Shown here: positions 12,521 through 28,140 of the stretch, piece by piece | Numbering within the stretch: the stretch's first letter is position 1 | Layout of the letters: each line of letters begins with the position of its first letter | Origin: Hyperoplus lanceolatus | Lineage: Eukaryota > Chordata > Actinopteri > Uranoscopiformes > Ammodytidae | Assembly: GCA_026929865.2 (NCBI GenBank) | Contig: CM049408.1 | Coordinates: forward strand, 2,947,501 to 3,011,500 | Reading direction: 5' to 3' | DNA: 64,000 bases | Made by a program: the position numbers and the translations under genes | Notes under the pieces: generated by a model | Database searches by the model: none | Told to the model about the DNA's origin: nothing | Seen by the model: only the letters and a program-made list of their open reading frames with translations

Positions 12521-12612
12521 TCACATACAGACAGAAACACCCACACAGGTCTGTCTGGCACCGCACCAGCCTGCATGTGTAATTTTGTATGTGTCTATCA
12601 CTCACATTCACA

Positions 12613-13415
<803 letters not shown>

Positions 13416-13461
<46 letters not shown>
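13416..13461. repeat. (CA)n microsatellite
   Basis: About 23 uninterrupted CA units. Confidence 0.95.
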
Positions 13462-13462
<1 letters not shown>

Positions 13463-13706
13463 AATCAATCAATCAATATCCTTTACTTAACCAGAATGTA
13501 ACATTCTCAAGCTGTTTTGAGGCCCTTATCGTTTCCGTTTTGCATACACTTTAATGGTGCATATTATCAAGCTAATTGCACAAGCCCAGCCTTGATGGAC
13601 AGACAATCTGAAGATTTGATTTTAAGTTATCAGCATTTATATCAAACTCATGTACAAACTTTTTTCTGTGGTTGGGTTGGCACGCTGTATAACCTAATGC
13701 CTTAAA

Positions 13707-13915
13707 GGTGGGGTAAGCAATTCTGGTAGAATGCTTGTTGACATAATCTGGTGTTAATACACAGCCTATAGGCTCTGTAAATGGGCATGTTTACAAGCTA
13801 CTGTGGGCCCCATTTGTTAACATTCCCTTTGTTTACATACAGGTTTTACAGAGCCTAGGCTATGTATTAACACCAGATTTATTTTCAGTGCGCACACACA
13901 GTACAGACAGGAGGA
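13707..13915. mobile_element. Truncated copy of the 14805-15247 TTAA-element family
   Basis: TTAA precedes AGGTGGGGTAAGCAATTCTG; the interior (ACACAGCCTATAGGCTCTG, TTACAGAGCCTAGGC, TATTTTCAGTGCGCACAC) matches the 6510 and 14805 copies. The right end is missing: a TATC microsatellite follows. Confidence 0.65.
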
Positions 13916-13928
13916 AAAACAGGAGAAA

Positions 13929-14000
<72 letters not shown>

Positions 14001-14052
14001 CATCCATCCATCCATCCATCCATCCATCCATCCATCCATCCATCCATCCATC
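13929..14052. repeat. (TATC)n(CATC)n compound microsatellite
   Basis: About 18 TATC units followed by about 13 CATC units. Confidence 0.97.
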
Positions 14053-14800
14053 GGTGCTTTTGTGATGATGTAAATGCAGATGCCTCGTTCATTCTCCCTC
14101 CAGTCAAAGATACGACGCCGTGAGTGTGAAATCGTAGACAGCTCTCTCCCCATGTATTTATCCCCTCTTTGAAGGATGCATTACCAAAGAGTGTGTCTGT
14201 TTCTATGTGCGCTGTTTAAGCAGGTTTTTACAGATCAGGCTCTCTGATATATACAGATGCATCTGCTATTGTGAGTCTTGAGCGGCCTGATTGACGCTTT
14301 CCATTCACCTATAAGTGCAGCCTTCAGCACGCTTTTGCCTGGGCTTTTATTTTCAAAATGGATGTTTGGTTTTATACAGCGATTTCCCTTTTGAAATCGC
14401 TCCTTTCAACCGCCACTTGGAAGTAGAAGAAATATAGAAATAAATGTTAAAATAATAACAGCACATGCACGGCCCTGTTTTTTTACTCTCCACTCTGTGA
14501 CTTAATTACAGAAAGGTCTTTTCAGAGGGCGACATTTTTCCATATCAAAAGGCTCAAACAAACAGCTTCTATCAGCTTCTATCAGACTGATGCATTCAGG
14601 GAGGGTAGGAAAACTCATCTTGATCCTCTGCTATTATTACATGCATCCAACTTGTGGATTACTTGGGCTAACATGTAGATAGGGAATACACATTTAAACC
14701 TAATTGTAAAACCAGAAAATCCTGTTTTTGCTTTTCATGTTACTAAGCATGTAAAGAATACCTAAGAGGGGCTAAAAAGCTGCATAGTTTACAGTCAGCT
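14053..14800. other. Unique-looking non-coding sequence
   Basis: No repeat ends or coding frames. The stretch from about 14090 to 14420 is comparatively complex and could hold regulatory sequence; nothing more specific can be said. Confidence 0.4.
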
Positions 14801-14804
14801 TTAA

Positions 14805-15055
14805 AGGTGGAGTCAGTGATTCTTGTTGTTAAAATCACTTTTTGTCAAAATCAGTGAATAACTCCTCACGATCTGCTACATGTCTGTACTGAAAAAGGAA
14901 TCCAGTGTTATACACAGCCTAGGCTCTTTAAACTGGTATGTAAACAAAGAACAAAAGTGGCCCACCGTAGCTAGCAACATACAGAGCCTAGGTTGTGTAT
15001 TAAAACTGATTTTTTTTTTCAGCACAACAGTATATACCCAGACACTCACAGACAA

Positions 15056-15116
<61 letters not shown>

Positions 15117-15247
15117 ACACCTCACAGAAGTTAAAAACACATGTGCATTGTTCACATCTACTGTAGTTTATGCACAGGTAGCAGATTCACTGTTTTTGAC
15201 AAAGTCATTTTGACTACAAGCATTCTCCAGAATCACTGACTCCACCT
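14805..15247. mobile_element. TTAA-type inverted-repeat element (443 bp)
   Basis: Ends AGGTGGAGTCAGTGATTCT and AGAATCACTGACTCCACCT are exact reverse complements, flanked by TTAA at 14801-14804 and 15248-15251. It contains a (CA)n array at 15059-15111. No transposase; non-autonomous. Confidence 0.9.
15059..15111. repeat. (CA)n microsatellite
   Basis: About 26 CA units inside the TTAA element. Confidence 0.95.
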
Positions 15248-15490
15248 TTAATAACCTACAGGTGAAACTCGAAAAATTAGAATATCGTGCAAAAGTTCAT
15301 TTATGTCAGTAATTCAACTTTAAATGTGAAAATAATATCTTAAACAGACTCATTACATGCAAAGTGAGATATGTGAAGCCTTTATTTGTTATAATTGTGA
15401 TTAATATTAAAAAAAATCAAAATCTCAAAAAATTAGAATATTACATAAAATCAATAAAAAAAGGATTTTAAATACAGAAATGTCGGCCCT

Positions 15491-15775
15491 CTAGAAAGTA
15501 TAATCATGCATATGTACTAAGTACTTTGTTTGGGCTCCTTTTGCACGAATTCTTGCCTTAATGCGGCGTGGCATGGATGCTATCAGTCTGTGGCACTGCT
15601 GAGGTGTTATGGAAGCCCAGGTTGCTTTGATAGTGGCCTTCAGCTTGTCTGTATTGTTGGGTCTGGTGTGTCTCATCTTCCTCTTGACAATAGTCCATAG
15701 TTTCTCTATGGAGTTCAGGTCAGGAGAGTTGTCTGGCCATTCATGCACAGTAATACCATGGTCAGTCAACCAGTT
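15491..15775 (-). pseudogene. Tc1-like transposase C-terminal fragment, left arm
   Basis: Contains HEWPDNSPDLNSIEKLW (around the last catalytic Glu of the DDE triad), TRPNNTDKLKATIKATWAS, and ends RAKGAQTKYLVHMHDYTF. About 90 residues against about 340 for a full transposase. Confidence 0.8.
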
Positions 15776-16290
15776 ACCAGTGGTTTATGGTACTGTGGGC
15801 AGGTGCCAAGTCTAGCTGGAAATGGAAATTGTCATCACCATAAAGCTTGTCAACAGACAGAAGCATGAAGTGCTCTAAAATCTTCTGGTTGATGGCTGTG
15901 GTGACTTTGAACTTGATAACACAGTGGACCAACAGCAGCAGATGACATGATACTTCAAATCATCACTGATCCAAATTAAATGTTGCGTTTCATTTGGAAA
16001 TCAAGGTTCCACAGTTCCACAGGAAGAGTGGAGAGGCACACAATCCAAGGGGCTTGAAGACCACTGTCAAGTTTCAACAGTCAGTGATGATTTAAGGCAC
16101 CATGTCATCTGCTGGTTTTGGTCCACTGTGTTATCAAGTCCAAAGTCACCACAGCCATCTACCAGGAGATTTTAGAGCACTTGATGCTCCTGTCTGTTGA
16201 CAAGCTTTATGGAGATGCTGAATTACTTTTTCCAGCAAGACCTGACACCTGTCCACAGTGCCAAAACCACAAGTAGCTGGTTGACTGACC

Positions 16291-16557
16291 ATGGTGTACT
16301 GTGTTGATTGGCCAGACAACTCTCCTGACCTGAACCCAATAGAGAAACTATGGAGTATTGTCAAGAGGCAGATGAGACACACCAGACCCAACAATACACA
16401 CGAGCTGAAGGCCTCTATCAAAGCAACCTGGGCTTCCATAACACCTCAGCAGTGCCACAGACTGATAGCATCCATGCCACTCTGCATTGAGGCAATCATT
16501 TGTGCAAAAGGGGTCCAAACCAAGTACTTAGTACATATGTATGATTATACTTTCTAG
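16291..16557 (+). pseudogene. Tc1-like transposase C-terminal fragment, right arm
   Basis: Contains DWPDNSPDLNPIEKLWSIV, TRPNNTHELKASIKATWAS, and ends AKGVQTKYLVHMYDYTF. Inverted partner of the left-arm fragment; the two differ at several residues, so they have diverged since the fold-back formed. Confidence 0.8.
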
Positions 16558-16808
16558 AGGGCCGACATTTCTTTATTTAAAATATTTTTTTATTGATTTG
16601 ATGTAATATTCTAATTTTCTGAGATTTTGAATTTGGGGTTTTCATAAACTGTAAGCCATAATAATCACAATTATAACAAATAAAGGCTTTAAATATCTCA
16701 CTTTGAATGTAATGAGTCTATATAATATATTAGTTTCACCATTTAGGTTGAATTACTGAAATAAATGAACTTTTGCACGATATTCTAATTTTTCGAGTTT
16801 CACCTTTA

Positions 16809-18159
16809 TAGTGTTACTACAAACTCTGCCCCACACACATAAGAGATTAAGAGGGTTTGAGTCCTGAGACACTCAACTAGAGCCTTTAAAGAAGCATTAA
16901 CCTTTTACTGAAGGTTGTTACCATGAGGCCAGACACTGCAGGTGAATACAGTCATATTTTAACTTTCAGAAATCATCAATAAACTTTTCAGGTTTATTAA
17001 TTAGGCTATATTAAAACTATTATTTTTTGGTATTAAAATCTTTTCAGAAATGTTTGAATAAATATTGAAGTTTGGTAATATTCAACTAATTTTGCGTAAA
17101 TTTGCATCTCTTTAAAAAAAAATCAGGATGTTTGATGAAGTTAAATGGTATTTCATTTTTACATAATATTACAGTCCAAAGTTTTTACTGATCAGATTTT
17201 GGATACAGCCTTTTTTTATTTTATAAATAATTCAAAAAACACGTAACATGTCTTTAATATGTGAACAAACCTTTTTGTAATAACCTTCAGAATAGCGCTG
17301 AAGGATTAGGAAAGTTGAGTTGACGTAAGTGCTTTAGAAGTTGAGATTTTTGTTTCAGAGTATCAAAATAAGCTAATGTTGGGATAATGGCCGTTAAAGA
17401 TGGTTGTAGGAGAAATATACAGACAGAAACAGACAAGGTTTAGTCAAATAAATACCAAAATGTACATTTTGGACCTTTGATTTATACTAGTATGAAAGAA
17501 GACATGTTGTGGAAATTATTGACAAAAATCTCTGAATCGACCAGTGCTTGAAAACAACAATGTTTTCCCATGCCGTTTCTCATCTTAACAGAAAGTGTTT
17601 CCTCAGCCTTTATTAATATTAATAATTATATACAAATATTTCCATTGTCACACATTTTAATAAAAAAGTACATGTTTTTGATTAAACACATGAGCTGACT
17701 TGTGCCCTATTGTATTTTCAATTAGGAACTAAATGTGTATCAATGTAAAACCATCAGTCACCCATTAACATAGCACTGACAGAGGATATTATTCTTTTTA
17801 TTTATCGTTTAGTTTTTTTTAATTCATGCAAAAAGAATAAAAAAGCGACCATGTTAAGAACCGTTTCGTAGAAATAACTCCCATAACATTCCAAAACACT
17901 TCAAGAAATCGGGACGGTTAAAAAGGAGCTTTTATAATTCATTTTCTTAATACAGACACACAGCTTAACACATGGGTAAATATCAAGTATATGTAATAGG
18001 CTGACGTTTATGCTAAGTACTTTAATTTGCACAGTATTCAAAATAGCCTGAGATATATTAATATAATTCATATGTGTGTGCAGTGGAAACAAGCAGTCCT
18101 TTTTCGAGAGGATCGAAATCAGTTTTGCTTCTAGGCGCATTACGCTTCAAACAGAGCTC
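16809..18159. other. AT-rich non-coding sequence with one dispersed repeat copy
   Basis: 17045-17260 is the second copy of the repeat at 7608-7830. The rest has no recognised feature. Confidence 0.5.
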
Positions 18160-18560
18160 TAACTGTGGGCGCTAATCATCTCCCATATATCTTAACGGGC
18201 ACATTTTCACAAACGTATCAGTCCGCCTGGCGTGAGCATAGTGTTAAAAGCCCATTGATTTTCTAAATGCAATCAGAGCTCCCCATTAGGCTTCGGGACT
18301 GGGAATCCACGTTCCTCCACACAGTGTGGGTCAGCGCTTCCTCCACTCAGCCCCCGTGTTGATTAGCGGCTGTAAATATGCAATAAGCTTTGTGAATGGA
18401 GGCGATAATGGGCCCGTTATCTTATCGCGGTCAGGGGGGAAATTGTCCCCGCAGAGAGAGAGCCATGTGCCGGGGGAGGAAACACGCCGATCAGCGCCCC
18501 CGCGGAGAGGCGAGCGGAGGAGAGGCTATAATGAGATGAAGCGCAACAGGCAAAACATGC
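18160..18560. promoter_or_regulatory. Candidate upstream control region of gsc
   Basis: A stretch free of recognisable repeats, more GC-rich than its surroundings, 1.4-1.8 kb before gsc. It contains TGATTAGC, CCATTGATTTT, TTATCTTATCGCGG and other factor-like motifs. Conservation cannot be judged from one sequence, so this is only a candidate. Confidence 0.3.
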
Positions 18561-19544
18561 TTCATATTCATTCACTCATATCACCAACTAAATAATAAAA
18601 TATTTGATTATAGATTGTAGTGCACCTTTACTCAACCAATGTCCGTACGGCTACAGACCAACAGTGTTGTATTAACTATGCTGTTTATAGCCTATAAGGC
18701 TATCAAATTAATAACGATGAAAAAGTGCGTTCAGATTCCACATGCCTGTGATATTAGTCTATCTATTTCCCTATCAAAAAATCTTTGAAAAAAATCGTCT
18801 ATATGCCTATATAGCGCAGCGTAGGCGAATTACCTGGCCACTTAAAATAGGTAAATTAAAGATAAGACTTATCTTGGGATAACTATCTTAACCACAGTTA
18901 CGCGCAGGCTGTGAAGTACAGCCTATTAAAAAGTACCTTTGAATTACAACAAGCAACGAAAACTCTTCTTCTCTTCTTGGCCTACACCTCCTGAAAACAA
19001 TCTTTAAAAAAATGCAAAATAAAAATGTAGCCTAACTCTGCTGTCCCAATACAATTTTGAGATAATAAACTAGTTGATAAATGCCTTTATTTAGGGTGTG
19101 TTTAAAGGTTTGACCCTGTCTATAATTTGGTGAGGAAAAGGCCTCACCTGCCCTGCTATTGTAACAAAGTCTTTATGTAGGCTAGGTCTATAGCCCGGGG
19201 CACCTTCTGAAACGGACTTACAATTAAAGCAAAATAATAATAATAATTTATTATTATTATTATTACAAAACAAAACAGTGGTTAAAAGCCAGATAAGATA
19301 ACTTCAAATAGCAGCAATGAGCATCAATTAATAAAAGCTAAAGTGAAGAAGGAAAAAGGCGAGTCTTAAGAATAGATTCCAGAGAATGTGTGTGATTTAG
19401 TATTTGTCAGTGGACCTTTCCCCTTAGCCGGCCGCACACAGGTAAGCGCTGATTGGGTGTGATGTGGTCGCAGGGCCCGCTGTGTGTTTGGCAGAGCTGT
19501 GAAACACTGGTGTAAATGTGTTCCAAAGATTATGATGCTTTCGC
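18561..19544. other. gsc upstream flank, no repeat ends seen
   Basis: Non-coding. A short (AAT/ATT) inverted run lies at about 19236-19265. GC-rich islands near 19420-19490 precede the proximal promoter. Confidence 0.5.
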
Positions 19545-19735
19545 TGAAGAGGAAATAATCGGATTAGTTTGTATAGGAGCCTCTGTGAATTTTTCTAAAA
19601 GTCTGCAAACAGAGCGCGCGGGATTATCTTAATTCAATTAATTCTCAATACACACATTTGTGTCCGGTGGAGAGGAGAGCCGAGGAGCAGCAGCTGATCC
19701 ACAGATCGGCCGTGTGACGTCAGCGGGCTATAAAA
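19545..19735 (+). promoter_or_regulatory. gsc: gsc proximal promoter with TATA box, CRE and two P3 homeodomain sites
   Basis: Seen: TATAAAA at 19729-19735; the full CRE palindrome TGACGTCA at 19715-19722; the palindrome TAATCGGATTA at 19556-19566 (two K50-type TAATC/GGATTA half-sites three bases apart); a second palindrome TAATTCAATTA at 19630-19640; and an isolated GGATTA at 19621-19626. Known: in frogs the gsc promoter has an activin-responsive distal element and a Wnt-responsive proximal element within roughly 230 bp of the start, and Gsc represses its own promoter. Inferred: with transcription starting near 19760, the two palindromes fall at about -200 and -125, matching those positions. 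Confidence 0.75.
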
Positions 19736-19782
19736 GCCAGCCCCGCTCCGAGCCGGTCCCATAGAAAAAGCAGCAGAGCAGC

Positions 19783-19824
19783 ATGAAGCGAACAGCAACA
19801 GCACCGTGCATGATGCAGCTTTAA
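19783..19824 (+). CDS. Upstream ORF in gsc 5' UTR (13 codons plus stop)
   Basis: ATG at 19783 with A at -3 and A at +4, reading MKRTATAPCMMQL and stopping at TAA, 93 bases before the gsc ATG and in a different frame. It lies downstream of the predicted start site (about 25-30 bases after the TATA box), so it should be in the leader. It may dampen Gsc translation; this is inference. Confidence 0.5.
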   Translation: MKRTATAPCMMQL

Positions 19825-19917
19825 GAGAACGCGGAGACCTTTTTTCTGTATACGGAGACATTTGAACTTTTGACCGAGCTATTTCCTATTCCTCTAGCGG
19901 CTTTTCCCTTCGTCGTG

Positions 19918-23352
<3,435 letters not shown>

Positions 23353-23367
23353 TAACAATATCACGGC

Positions 23368-23465
<98 letters not shown>

Positions 23466-23710
23466 AGGACTCGTCGACGACATGCTGGCGGTGTATAATG
23501 ATATGAAACGTGTTGCCATGTTGCACAGTTGTACATAATCCACATTTTATTATTGATCCTGTGCCCGCTCTATTTATATTTAATTTAAAGTTTTGTAAAT
23601 GTAATACTGAGGCCCGCCCGGTTGGATTAACGGACTTGTCTGAATATATCGTAACGTTATTATTATATGTGACATTTTTATGAATATTAAATGTAAACCG
23701 CTTTTCTTTC
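23353..23710 (+). other. gsc: gsc 3' untranslated region (predicted)
   Basis: Follows the stop codon. It starts with 18 bases, then a (GT)46 array, then AT-rich sequence with TTTATATT and TTGTAAAT motifs. A possible polyadenylation hexamer ATTAAA lies at 23686-23691. The exact end cannot be fixed without transcript data. Confidence 0.6.
23371..23462 (+). repeat. (GT)46 microsatellite, probably in gsc 3' UTR
   Basis: A pure GT array of 92 bases begins 18 bases after the gsc stop codon. Unless the transcript ends very early it will be transcribed as a UG repeat. Confidence 0.95.
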
Positions 23711-24836
23711 CGATGTAACATTAATGGAGACTGTAAAAAAACATTCATCATCACACAACTGTTATTCACAAGACTCTCTTACTATTATCTTATTCGGCAC
23801 AAATAAGAAAAAGCCAAAGGGACAACTACTATAGCCTACATTAAAATGAAAGTGAAACAAATTTGGCCATTTTTGTCTGATTTTTATTTCATGGAGACGG
23901 TTGGCCAATATGGTGGTACGTGACAGATGTGTTCACTCATGATGGATATAGGTTTTTTTTTAAGTTAAAACAACTTACCATGAGTTTATGGTTGTAAAAA
24001 TAAAACTATGTAGCCTATGGCATCAACACGTAATCCCAGTCCATGGTAAAGTATAGGAGTTTCGTAAAACAATATGGGATATTGAAAATACAAAGCGATA
24101 GACTCCTTCCTGTCAGTTACTCAGAGCGGGAGTGTATCAATAATATGGGAAAATATGACGGGATAAAACTAGGCTTGATCAGGTAAAGTTAACACGTCAT
24201 GAATTACGTGAGTCAGTGTTGCTGTCTTTACAACTGAATTGTATCCACCAAACCATATTCCGCTTTACATGAATTAAACGTCCCATTTGGTGCCATATAA
24301 ATCTGGGATGATTGGGATGACCCCCTCAGGGCCATCCCAATTCATGGGACCAACACAATTCCATATTAATATGAATATGTAATACTTATGAAAGTGCAAC
24401 TGACTAACCATTGAAACTGAAAACACCTGGATGTTTAAATATATATATATATTTGGGAAGTGTTTGTTCTAGTAAATTTAGTGTGAGGTACTGACCTAGC
24501 TGTATTTTATAGGTTTATTAGGCAAATAAATAAAGAATTAGATTAAATAGAAGAAGCCCTTTGTGGCAACGACTTTGAAATATAATTTAAATTCTGAGAA
24601 ATCAAATAATAAAAAAGGATAATATAAATGGAGATTTTGAACAAACAGATTCATTTACCTAAAATGGTCATATTACAACAATTAAACCTGTTAGAGCCTC
24701 TCAGAACATTGGAATAATAATACACTTGTAACAATATGAAATATAATATAATAATATTGCGATTCATTATTATGGTGGTTGATGTAGCAGTGAAATGGTA
24801 ATTCACCATGAGCACAATGAAAACCTAGAAGACCCT
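23711..24836. other. Non-coding sequence downstream of gsc, nothing recognised
   Basis: AT-rich, only short frames. About 24240-24360 contains imperfect CCCATT/TGGGAT repeats. Confidence 0.6.
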
Positions 24837-25157
24837 GGCTGTGTTCGAAAAGCCATACCAACGTCCAACTCATACTATAAGCCCTACTAACGTCCTACTA
24901 ATGTTGACCTTGTGGTTGTGTATGCGAGTTTGTGTGGGTGAGAAATGCCCGGATGAGTCCTTACTTCCGGGAAGATTTTGTTTATGGATCTATAGGTTAC
25001 TTTTCCTACTCAACCACAATGCATTACGTCTTTTCAAACGACACAGAAGATTTTTTTTTAATCACACAATTGATTGTTTAGTAGACAGTATGTAGTGTAT
25101 ACATGTTGAGTATGTAGGAGGGAGGATGTTAGTAGGGTTTTTTTTTCGAACACAGCC
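24837..25157. mobile_element. MITE with CTGTGTTCG ends, copy A
   Basis: Left end GGCTGTGTTCGAAAAGCCAT; right end TTCGAACACAGCC. The interior (ATGCCCGGATGAGTCC, CTTCCGGGAAGATTTTG, CTTTTCAAACGACA) matches copy B at 47399-47884. No clear target duplication and no transposase. Confidence 0.8.
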
Positions 25158-25201
25158 CATATCCTCGTACAAATGCTGTCGCTTTCATACTGTATACATG
25201 T

Positions 25202-27055
25202 TGAAACGGCAAACCCTTTGTTCGCCCTCTTAGTTTTGAGGCAGAGATAGTCTGACACACGTCCTTTGGATAAGCACGCACGGAGAGATGTTTACGTTGG
25301 TGTAGAATGATTTATTTTAAACAATAACTCCGGTTGACTTTCCTAAAAAATAAAAAACATAACAACTCCAAAAATGCCATCAATTTGCGGCCAAAACAGG
25401 GTTCTTAATATACAAAAAAAAACAATACTTTTCAATGTGAAATAATGTGTTGCAATGTGCAGGGCCGGCCATGACCAATTTGGCGCCCTAGGCAAGATTT
25501 TAGCTGGTGCCCCCCATTGTATTGTAGTCAGGTCCACCACTGTTCATACACTCACACATAACTGGATAACTTTGTCTTTGACATTTAATTTTGTTTTAGA
25601 CAGAAAATAACCCTCACAATAAAAACCATATTACAAAACAAGTGTCATAACATTAAAAAATTAATACAATATTACGATTTGCACAGAAAAATGCAGACGT
25701 TAAAATTTAAAATTATAATCTATTACAAGTATAGTAATAAATCATAACTTTGCATTGAATATAATTCCACACAAAAGCTATATTACAAAATTAAATGACA
25801 GAGACCTCTGGATTTCACTGCTATTTAACTTGATTCCAACAGAGAGCTGTCTACATTTAGATGTTAAGACCTCATCTTCATATCTCAACAAGCTCACCTC
25901 ACCTTGCTACAGCCTGACTACTCTTGCCTTTGGGTCTATTGGTGAAGCCTTTATTCCTCATGCTGCATCACTGGGCTGTGCTAAGGTGGAGAAGATGTCT
26001 GCAGGACAGGTGGCTCAAAGTATTTCAAATGAAAACCTGAAGAGAGAAGAGAAGTATACATGTTATTACATTATTTTTATTAATATATGGTGAAAAGCTT
26101 TAAAATGGAAATTAGATAAGAACTCTTGTCATTAAAATGAAATGCAGTTTAGCATCCAACCAGAGTGAAGAGAAGCAGTAACTAATGGAAAGCTATAGGC
26201 CTAGGTAAGGTACAATCAAACGGAAAAGTTTGCTCCTGCTTTTTATTAAATCAGGATCAAGCCTTCTGATGATACCTCATGGCTTTATGTATAGCACTTT
26301 GATTTACCTTGTGTTGAAAAGTGCCTCACAAATAAACTTGACTTGCCTCAGGAATGCAATATTAACAGTTATTATACTGTGCGCTTTTAACACTGATGTA
26401 AACTAACACAATAAACCCAAGGTTGACAACCATTAATTATAGTGGAAAAGGAATAGCTTTCTAATAACCATTACAAGCAGTGCAAACTTTGGCAAGTTAT
26501 GTCAGGGGATGTAGGCTACCTGAAAAATATTTCTAAATGTCTCTAATGAATGCGCTTAATTTTTTTTCTTATAGTTTGTCTATCCTCAGTAGTTGTCATA
26601 TTTTAAGCTTAACTTAAACATTTTGAAATTATAGTATTAACAGTATTATTAAAAACAAATAAAATAAAATTTTGGAAGCCCATTTATTTTTATTTTTTTT
26701 GTAGCGGCGCCCCCTGCGGATGGATGCGCCCCTAGCATTTGCCTATACTGCCTATGCCCAGGGCCGGGCCTGGCAATGTGTTTAACGCACAAGAGCTCGC
26801 GGTCAAAAAACTGTAGGCTCTCTGCCTTCCAAAACCAGAATGACAGGCATTCTCCTCCCTAAAGTGAGGTAACACCCCTCACTCCCCAGGTGACACCAAT
26901 ACCTAATCACCACCAAGTGCATAACTAAACATATGAATAAACATTTGATTAATATTTTACACACTTACTAATTCATAAATCATAATTTGCCATAAACTAA
27001 AAATGTATTTACTTAAAATATATTAAACACAAAAAATCTTTAAATGGCTCCAACA
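25202..27055 (-). repeat. BEL/Pao 3' LTR, interrupted by a hAT element
   Basis: LTR halves 25202-25459 and 26781-27055 (with the 8-bp duplication) correspond base for base, apart from a few substitutions, to the right LTR. The 3' position follows from the minus-strand gene order. The purine-rich AGGGGCCGG (minus strand) just inside it may be the plus-strand primer. Confidence 0.9.
25460..26772. mobile_element. Non-autonomous hAT element inside the BEL/Pao 3' LTR
   Basis: Ends CAGGGCCGGCCATGACC and CCAGGGCCGGGCCTG; the exact 8-bp duplication GCAATGTG is at 25452-25459 and 26773-26780. No transposase motif. Near its right end about 26225-26345 reads like an L2-type LINE tail (TATAGCACTTTGATTTACC, AAGTGCCTCACAAATAAAC). 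The frame at 25755-26093 has no recognisable domain. Confidence 0.92.
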
Positions 27056-27904
27056 TACCGGCCCCTAATTGTGATGTTACCACAAAACAATTACTTAAAT
27101 TAACTATATGGAGCCAGGTAAGTACAAATATTAATCAATTAAATTCTTCAAAAATATGTCAAGTAGCTTTACACTAACACATCACACCCAGCTTAAATAT
27201 CAAAATTCACTATGACACAATTTACATAATCCCCTCTTGAATTCCCCCCAAAGTTCAAGTTGCATGAATGTCTCTTAGGCAGGGATAACCAGTCCAGTGA
27301 ACGCGGAGTTCATGTATGCAAGGAAGGTGTGTGCAGGGCTATTTGTAGAGGGGCATGTATGTGTGTATGTGTGTATGTGTGTGTATGCACAGTGGCATTC
27401 TTCATGTTATTAAGCTCAGTTTTCAGCTTCCAAAAGCAAGCAGAGCTTATCGATGGGCCTTTGCAGGGTATTCGTCTTTGTTCGGACCAGAACACTTCGG
27501 ACGAGACCTTTGGGCCCGGGCAAAGTCTTTACTACACGGCCAAGGGGCCATGAGTTCCTTGGTGCAGTTTCATCTACGATGACCACCACATCGTTGATGT
27601 TGAAGTTTCTTCTGATGTTAGTCCACTTTTGGCGTTGCTGCATGAGTGGCAGATATTCCTTTATCCACCTCTGCCAGAACAGATCTGCGATGTATTGGAC
27701 TTGTTTCCATCTCTTCCTGCTGTAGATGTCGTCTTTGCAGAAGAGTCCAGGTGGCATGAGAGGTTTAGCTTTCAGTTGCAGTAGGTGGTTCGGAGTTAGG
27801 GGTTCTAAGTCGTTAGGATCAGTTGATACAGTCGTGATGGGTCTGTCGTTGAGTATTAATTCCACTTCACATAGAGCTGTCTGGAGCATCTCATCGTCCA
27901 CTGT

Positions 27905-28140
27905 CCTTCTCTGCAGCACTGTCTCCTTCCCCCTCCTCTTCTGCATCATCCCCGTCCTCTTCCTCCTCTTCTTCTTTTTCTTCTTCTTCTTCTTTGTCCA
28001 ATTCTTTCTCAGCCTTCTTGTCGTTTTCTGTCTTTTCTTCACCTCCATTTCCCAAACTTTTCTTTTCTTTCTCTTCCTCTCGCCGACGTCTGACATCTCC
28101 GCGTCCTCATCTTCCTTCTCTGCCATGGCGTCGTACACCT
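27905..28140 (-). repeat. Charged low-complexity stretch replacing the BEL/Pao polymerase core
   Basis: On the minus strand a purine-rich tract codes for Lys/Arg-rich or, in another frame, Glu/Asp-rich sequence ([13 protein letters not shown]). It lies exactly where reverse transcriptase, RNase H and integrase should be. It may come from a captured transcript; the source is not recognised. Confidence 0.6.

Larger units (their letters stand above)
15259..16806. mobile_element. Folded-back Tc1/mariner-like element
   Basis: Terminal repeats start AGGTGAAACTCGAAAAATTA on the left and mirror it on the right; TA flanks at 15257-15258 and 16807-16808. Both arms carry the C-terminal part of a Tc1-type transposase in opposite directions (minus 15491-15769 and plus 16291-16557), each with WPDNSPDLN, IEKLW and ATWASITPQQCHRLIASMP. 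The catalytic first half is absent. The element is therefore a long inverted repeat with the two transposase ends facing outward, and cannot code for an active enzyme. Confidence 0.85.

Noticed and set aside
19870-19917. N-terminal extension of gsc upstream of 19918
   Set aside because: The upstream in-frame stretch begins at TTG, not ATG, and the conserved family start MPAGMFSID is at 19918.
25755-26093. 112-codon frame as a hAT transposase remnant
   Set aside because: None of the hAT catalytic or dimerization motifs is present; it is best left as non-coding interior of a non-autonomous element.
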